Below are positions 4,992 to 7,763 of a stretch of DNA of 7,763 nucleotides, piece after piece. The notes below the pieces were generated by a model. It saw only the letters and a program-made list of their open reading frames with translations. It ran no database searches and was not told the origin of the DNA. The stretch spans positions 1 through 7,763 of the forward strand of contig CAJXNF010000121.1 in NCBI GenBank assembly GCA_913056375.1, in the 5' to 3' direction. Position 1 is the stretch's first letter; every line of letters starts with the position of its first letter. A program made the translations under genes and the position numbers. The stretch is from an uncultured Pseudomonadota bacterium. Its GTDB lineage: Bacteria; SAR324; NAC60-12.

Positions 4992-6047
4992 ATGGCACAA
5001 CTGAAACGTTTCTTTCGAAAACCGACGCTGACCAGCCTCTCTAAAACCTGCGGCTGAGCGGCCAAACTCAACCCGGTCGGGTTGAAAAACCTGCTCTCTT
5101 CCTTGCCGCAGCAAGCTGATCCAAATCTGCTGGTTGGTTTTGAAACGAGTGATGACGCTGGGGTCTATCAACTCAACGATACCCAAGCGATAGTCACCAC
5201 AGCTGACTTTATCACTCCACCCACCGATGATCCGCGAATCTTCGGTCAGATTGCTGCAGCAAACGCCCTCAGTGACGTGTATGCGATGGGGGGACGGCCA
5301 CTCACATGCTTGAACCTGCTGGCTTTCCCAGCCAACAAACTGGGACAAGAGATCCTGCATGGCATTATTGCAGGGGCAGCAGAAAAAATTTTGGAAGCTG
5401 GAGCTGTGTTAGCAGGGGGGCATAGTATCGAGGATGAAGAACCCAAGTTTGGCTTGGCAGTTACCGGGATGGTTCATCCCCAAAAAATCTGGAGGAATAA
5501 CGGAGCGCAGGTCGGCGATGCACTGCTACTAACCAAGCCTCTAGGTAGCGGCGTTTTACTGAATGCCAATCTGAAGGGCTGGGTCAGTCAGGAAGCAATC
5601 GAAGAGTGCTTTCGGCAGTTGGCAACACTCAATCGGGTGGCTGCCGAGACACTCCAAGCCTTTAATGTTCATGCAGCAACCGACATCACTGGATTTGGGC
5701 TTGCCGGCCATGCATTGGAGATCGCTCAAGGCTCTACGGTGACAATCGAAATCGAGACTGAAAAATTACCTTGGCTACCAGAAGCGTCAGCCATGTATGA
5801 ACGTGGGATGACCACAGGGACTAACCAAGCGAATCGCAAACTGGTGGAGGATGATGTTGAATTTCCAGCTCAGCAAGTGATGCAGGAACTGCTAGTTGAC
5901 CCACAAACCAGTGGAGGTTTATTGGTTAGTCTACCCGCTGAAGAAGCAGAAAGGGCTCTGAACCAACTACACGAAGCTGGAGTGCCAAACGCCTGCTTGA
6001 TCGGACAGGTCATCCCCAGAGGTGACAAGGGAATTCGATTTTTCTAA
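4992..6047 (+). CDS. selD: SelD, selenide, water dikinase (selenophosphate synthase) with in-frame UGA selenocysteine
   Basis: Makes selenophosphate, the selenium donor for selenocysteine and selenouridine synthesis, from selenide and ATP. Read from ATG 4992 with TGA 5055-5057 as selenocysteine, it is 351 residues, against 347 in E. coli. The N terminus then reads KPTLTSLSKTCG-Sec22-AAKLNPVGL, placing Sec where E. coli has catalytic Cys17 and Lys25 where E. coli has essential Lys20. Further motifs: Asp54/Asp55 in ETSDDAGVY, NALSDVYAMGG (91-101), LAGGHSIED (140-148), TDITGFGLAGHALE and DPQTSGGLL in the C-terminal half. Without recoding, the gene would start at TTG 5082 and lose the catalytic residue. 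An in-frame TAG at 4989-4991 fixes ATG 4992 as the first possible start; no strong Shine-Dalgarno precedes it. It lies 26 bp after the HicB-like gene. Confidence 0.95.
5055..5057 (+). other. Selenocysteine-encoding TGA codon of selD
   Basis: This TGA is in frame with both the upstream codons from ATG 4992 and the long SelD frame. Residues on both sides (TCG before, AAKLNP after) align with the conserved SelD active-site segment, so it is a recoded codon and not a stop. Position 17 (E. coli numbering) is where selenoprotein SelD enzymes are known to carry Sec. Confidence 0.92.
5058..5091 (+). promoter_or_regulatory. Bacterial SECIS element of selD
   Basis: Seventeen nt after the TGA lies GGTC (5075-5078) as the loop of a perfect 7-bp stem, TCAACCC (5068-5074) with GGGTTGA (5079-5085). 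GG at 5060-5061 can pair with CC at 5090-5091 across an internal A-rich loop to extend the base. In E. coli fdhF the apical GGU recognised by SelB lies 18 nt after the UGA; the spacing and GGU loop here are nearly the same. It would recruit SelB with Sec-tRNA to the UGA. Not tested by folding. Confidence 0.85.
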
Positions 6048-6144
6048 TTGAAGAAACATCTCATCTGAGACCGAAGTATTCATCAAACAACACACTTCAT
6101 GTTTTTCACGAACAACACATAACCTTTCATCCAGGGAGCCCACA

Positions 6145-6390
6145 ATGAAAATTATGCTGAAGCCCTTCGCAATGCTACGAGAATCCTTGCCACCTGAAGC
6201 AAAAAACCAGGAATTGGAAGCTGGGAGTACCGTGACTGATCTACTGGCGAAATTACAGCACAACCACCCTACGCTAAAGCCAGTACTCCAATGCACAAGA
6301 GTCGCTTACCGGGATACGTATTTGGTTGCTGATGAAGTCTTGGAGGAAGGAGGAGAGTATGCTTTGATTCCGCCGGTGAGTGGCGGTTGA
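6145..6390 (+). CDS. moaD: MoaD, molybdopterin synthase sulfur carrier subunit
   Basis: An 81-residue ubiquitin-like (beta-grasp) protein. Its C-terminal Gly-Gly is adenylated and thiocarboxylated, and with MoaE it inserts the dithiolene sulfurs of molybdopterin. Visible features are the N-terminal strand MKIMLKPFAMLRESL, the loop GSTVTDLLAKLQHNHPTL, the segment VAYRDTYLVADEVLEEGGEYALIPPVSGG, and the terminal GG. Length fits the family. GGGAG at 6134-6138, 6 nt before the ATG, is a good ribosome binding site. The 97-bp gap after selD suggests its own expression signal, but I see no clear promoter there. No moaE is adjacent: the next gene is convergent. The Mo-cofactor role beside selD fits enzymes such as formate dehydrogenase that need both Mo and Se, which is inference. 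Other ThiS/MoaD-family carriers are the main alternative. Confidence 0.88.
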   Translation: MKIMLKPFAMLRESLPPEAKNQELEAGSTVTDLLAKLQHNHPTLKPVLQCTRVAYRDTYLVADEVLEEGGEYALIPPVSGG

Positions 6391-6401
6391 GAAGTGGAGA
6401 G

Positions 6402-6427
6402 AGGTGCCGACATTGTTGACGGCACCT
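6402..6427. terminator. Hairpin between convergent moaD and rpsI, possible shared terminator
   Basis: AGGTGCCG (6402-6409) and CGGCACCT (6420-6427) form a perfect, GC-rich 8-bp stem with a 10-nt loop in the 46-bp gap between two convergent genes. The position fits a bidirectional terminator serving both. Neither strand has a proper U-tract after the stem, so termination efficiency is uncertain and it may act mainly as a 3' end stabiliser. Confidence 0.6.
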
Positions 6428-6436
6428 AGAAGATGA

Positions 6437-6832
6437 TCAGCGCTTGGAGAACTGATAGCTTTTGCGAGCTCCAGGTCGTCCATATTTTTTACGTTCTACC
6501 GCCCTAGCATCTCGTGTCAGGAAACCTTCTTTCTTCAGTTGAGGGCGTAGTTCTTCACTTGCTTCCAACAGAGCTCTTGAAATGCCATGCTTGATGGCAC
6601 CCGCCTGTCCTGACAAACCACCACCACTGACGTTAATGAAAATATCAAACTGATCACTATTTTCAGTCAGTTCCAGAGGCTGTCGAACCACCATTTGTAG
6701 AGTGCTTCGGCCGAAGTACTGAGCGAGGGGAACTTTGTTGACCAGAATGTTGCCTGTACCCGGTCGCAGATAGACACGAGCAATGGAGGATTTTCGACGG
6801 CCAGTGCCGTAGTACTGCACGATTGCGTTCAT
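6437..6832 (-). CDS. rpsI: 30S ribosomal protein S9
   Basis: S9 sits in the head of the small ribosomal subunit; its C-terminal tail contacts P-site tRNA. The 131 residues show the family signature: YYGTGRRKSSIARVYLRPG at the N terminus, VNKVPLAQYFGR, VSGGGLSGQAGAIKHGISRAL in the middle, and the C-terminal LTRDARAVERKKYGRPGARK followed by SYQFSKR. Length is normal. It starts 7 bp after the rplM stop, the usual gene order, and should be co-transcribed and probably translationally coupled with rplM, since only a weak GAG precedes its ATG. Confidence 0.98.
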   Translation of the reverse strand: MNAIVQYYGTGRRKSSIARVYLRPGTGNILVNKVPLAQYFGRSTLQMVVRQPLELTENSDQFDIFINVSGGGLSGQAGAIKHGISRALLEASEELRPQLKKEGFLTRDARAVERKKYGRPGARKSYQFSKR

Positions 6833-6839
6833 AAACGAC

Positions 6840-7292
6840 TCAAATTTCTAACGGTTTGGGTTGCTGAGCCAGATGGGGATGGGCCGATCCTGCATAGACC
6901 TTGAGGCGGCGCAACATTCCACGGTTGAGGGCATTTTTGGCCATCATTCCTTTGACGGCTCGCTCAATCAAGGTTTCTGGCTTGCGGGCTTGTAATTCTT
7001 CGAAACGCGCAGACTTGATTCCACCTGGATAGCCCGTGTGATGATAGTACATCTTCTTCATGCTTTTCTGACCGGTCACCTCAATTTTTTCTGCGTTGAC
7101 CACGATCACGAAATCCCCAACATCACTATGTGGGGCGAACACGGCTTTGTGCTTGCCACGCAGTGCGCGGGCAATCTGTGTAGCCACTCGTCCCAGGGTT
7201 TTTCCCTCGGCATCGACGATCCACCAGTTGCGCGGATGCTTGTCACCGGCCACGTCTTCTTTGCGTACGAACGGAGTCCTCATAACTTTCAT
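6840..7292 (-). CDS. rplM: 50S ribosomal protein L13
   Basis: L13 is an early-assembly protein of the large ribosomal subunit. Family motifs are plain: WWIVDAEGKTLGRVATQIARALRGKHK, FAPHSDVGDFVIVVNAEKIEVTG, MYYHHTGYPGGIKS, and the C-terminal RRLKVYAGSAHPHLAQQPKPL. The 150 residues are slightly longer than E. coli L13 (142), mostly from about eight extra residues at the N terminus (MKVMRTPFVRKEDV). Start ATG 7292 is taken; a second in-frame ATG at residue 4 is possible, and neither has a strong Shine-Dalgarno. It leads the rplM-rpsI unit behind a sigma70-like promoter. E. coli L13 represses its own mRNA, and a hairpin next to the start here could serve that. Confidence 0.98.
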   Translation of the reverse strand: MKVMRTPFVRKEDVAGDKHPRNWWIVDAEGKTLGRVATQIARALRGKHKAVFAPHSDVGDFVIVVNAEKIEVTGQKSMKKMYYHHTGYPGGIKSARFEELQARKPETLIERAVKGMMAKNALNRGMLRRLKVYAGSAHPHLAQQPKPLEI

Positions 7293-7299
7293 CTCAAAC

Positions 7300-7315
7300 G
7301 GAAGCAGCGGCTTCC
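7300..7315 (-). promoter_or_regulatory. Leader hairpin just upstream of the rplM start
   Basis: GGAAGC (7300-7305) and GCTTCC (7310-7315) form a perfect 6-bp stem with a 4-nt loop, ending 7 nt before the rplM ATG. A second short inverted repeat (CTCTC with GAGAG, 7322-7333) lies just upstream. Position in an L13 leader suggests a site for L13 autoregulation, but I do not recognise a described L13 leader family here. Confidence 0.4.
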
Positions 7316-7357
7316 CGCAGTTCTCTCAGGAGAGCCAGAATATTTGGTAAACTTGGA

Positions 7358-7386
7358 ATAATATGGAAGCTTGGCTGCGAATGCAA
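7358..7386 (-). promoter_or_regulatory. Sigma70-like promoter of rplM-rpsI
   Basis: The minus strand reads TTGCAT (7386-7381), 17 nt, TATTAT (7363-7358). The -10 matches the consensus at 5 of 6 positions, the -35 at three, and the spacer is ideal. Transcription would begin near 7351, giving a leader of about 58 nt that contains the hairpin at 7300-7315. It lies in the 105-bp gap after the GGDEF gene. Confidence 0.65.
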
Positions 7387-7407
7387 GGATTTTTGTATCA
7401 GGCAGCC
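7373..7407 (-). repeat. Inverted repeat spanning the GGDEF gene end and the rplM promoter
   Basis: GGCTGC (7373-7378) and GCAGCC (7402-7407) are a perfect 6-bp inverted repeat with a 23-nt spacer. It starts inside the last codons of the GGDEF gene and ends inside the rplM promoter spacer. There is no T-run, so a terminator for the GGDEF gene is not convincing, and it may be chance. Confidence 0.2.
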
Positions 7408-7763
7408 GTACTTTGCAGCATTTCTGCTCCAATTACTACGTTGCGCCCAGCTTCCTTACCCTGGTAAAGGCATTCATCTGCCCGCTTGAGCAACATATCT
7501 ACGTTCTCAGCATCGAAGGGATAGGTGGCAACCCCAAAAGTTGCGGTCAGGTTGCCCAACGGTTGCTGTTCCTGGTAGGGGATCTCTTCTTCCTCCACTG
7601 CCTGGCGCAATTTTTCAGCAATCTTGAGGGCGGCCGGTTTATCACATTTTGGCAGGAGCACGACGAATTCTTCCCCACCGAAGCGAGCCGCTAGGTCACC
7701 ACGCCGCACACTGCGTTTGAGGATTGCCGCAATCGAAGCCAACACTACGTCCCCCATCTGGTG
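7398..7763 (-). CDS. GGDEF-domain diguanylate cyclase, partial: N-terminal part beyond right edge
   Basis: C-terminal 121 residues of a GGDEF domain, which condenses two GTP into the second messenger cyclic di-GMP. The visible sequence begins HQMGDVVLASIAAIL (family pattern 'GHqvGDevL'), then the inhibitory I-site RRGD, five residues, and the active-site GGEEF at 7679-7665. Next come VVLLPKCDKPAALKIAEKLRQAV, LTATFGVATYP and the C-terminal ADECLYQGKEAGRNVV. Intact GGEEF and RxxD predict an active, product-inhibited cyclase. The frame is open to the window edge, so an apparent ATG at 7757 is internal and not the start. No EAL domain follows; the protein ends 20 residues after the domain helix. 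Any sensor domain lies outside the window. It is codirectional with rplM, but rplM has its own promoter. Confidence 0.95.
   Translation of the reverse strand, partial: HQMGDVVLASIAAILKRSVRRGDLAARFGGEEFVVLLPKCDKPAALKIAEKLRQAVEEEEIPYQEQQPLGNLTATFGVATYPFDAENVDMLLKRADECLYQGKEAGRNVVIGAEMLQSTAA

Noticed and set aside
5082..6047. SelD starting at TTG 5082
   Set aside because: It lacks the conserved N-terminal active-site segment; the in-frame extension to ATG 4992 through TGA restores the Cys17/Lys20-equivalent positions, and a SECIS-like hairpin follows the TGA.
6086..6119. 9-bp direct repeat AACAACACA (6086-6094 and 6111-6119) in the selD-moaD gap
   Set aside because: Short and low-complexity, with no third copy or dyad; it may be chance in an A/C-rich spacer, so it is not called as an operator.
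6370..6386. CCGCC/GGCGG inverted repeat at the moaD 3' end
   Set aside because: It is explained by the Pro-Pro and Gly-Gly codons of the conserved PPVSGG tail and lacks a U-tract.
7096..7361. Plus-strand frames over rplM
   Set aside because: They are antisense to a well conserved L13 gene and have no protein-family features.

Overview
The window looks like a piece of the chromosome of a flagellated Gram-negative bacterium that uses selenium. The evidence is a flagellin/FliD pair with sigma28-type promoters, a selenocysteine-containing SelD, a MoaD and an rplM-rpsI pair. The long flagellin with a 'RHREYGSEPTF' insert motif and the UGA-encoded SelD suggest a deltaproteobacterium-like or SAR324-like lineage. 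That placement is an inference from sequence feel, not from a search. No insertion sequence, tRNA, rRNA or CRISPR array was seen.

Left part, minus strand (1-3410): the N-terminal 448 codons of the filament cap protein FliD run off the left edge. Upstream of it lies a complete 581-residue flagellin. The 166-bp gap between them holds three short inverted repeats. Upstream of flagellin are two tandem, nearly identical sigma28 (FliA) promoters, each TAAAGAAA-N11-GTCGATA(A/T). The flagellin-proximal one is overlaid by a 23-bp dyad which, read on the plus strand, is followed by T6 like an intrinsic terminator.

Middle, plus strand (3451-6390): a tight run of mutY (A/G-mismatch adenine glycosylase), a HicA-like protein, a HicB-like protein and selD. 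The first three overlap (ATGA, then 8 bp) and selD follows after 26 bp. The HicA-like protein has Gln at residue 24, where the catalytic His is expected. selD is best read from ATG 4992 through an in-frame TGA at 5055-5057, with a stem-loop carrying a GGTC loop 17 nt after the TGA, which is the layout of a bacterial SECIS. This makes SelD a 351-residue selenoprotein; ordinary gene calling would cut off its catalytic N terminus. moaD follows 97 bp later behind its own good ribosome binding site.

Right part, minus strand (6437-7763): rpsI and rplM form the usual ribosomal protein pair, convergent with moaD and separated from it by a shared hairpin. rplM has a sigma70-like promoter and a leader hairpin next to its start. 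Upstream of it, the C-terminal part of a GGDEF diguanylate cyclase with intact GGEEF and RxxD motifs runs off the right edge.

The most noteworthy points are the hidden selenocysteine codon and SECIS in selD, the tandem sigma28 promoters with the overlapping terminator-like dyad, and the apparently catalytically altered HicAB-like pair embedded in a mutY-selD transcription unit.
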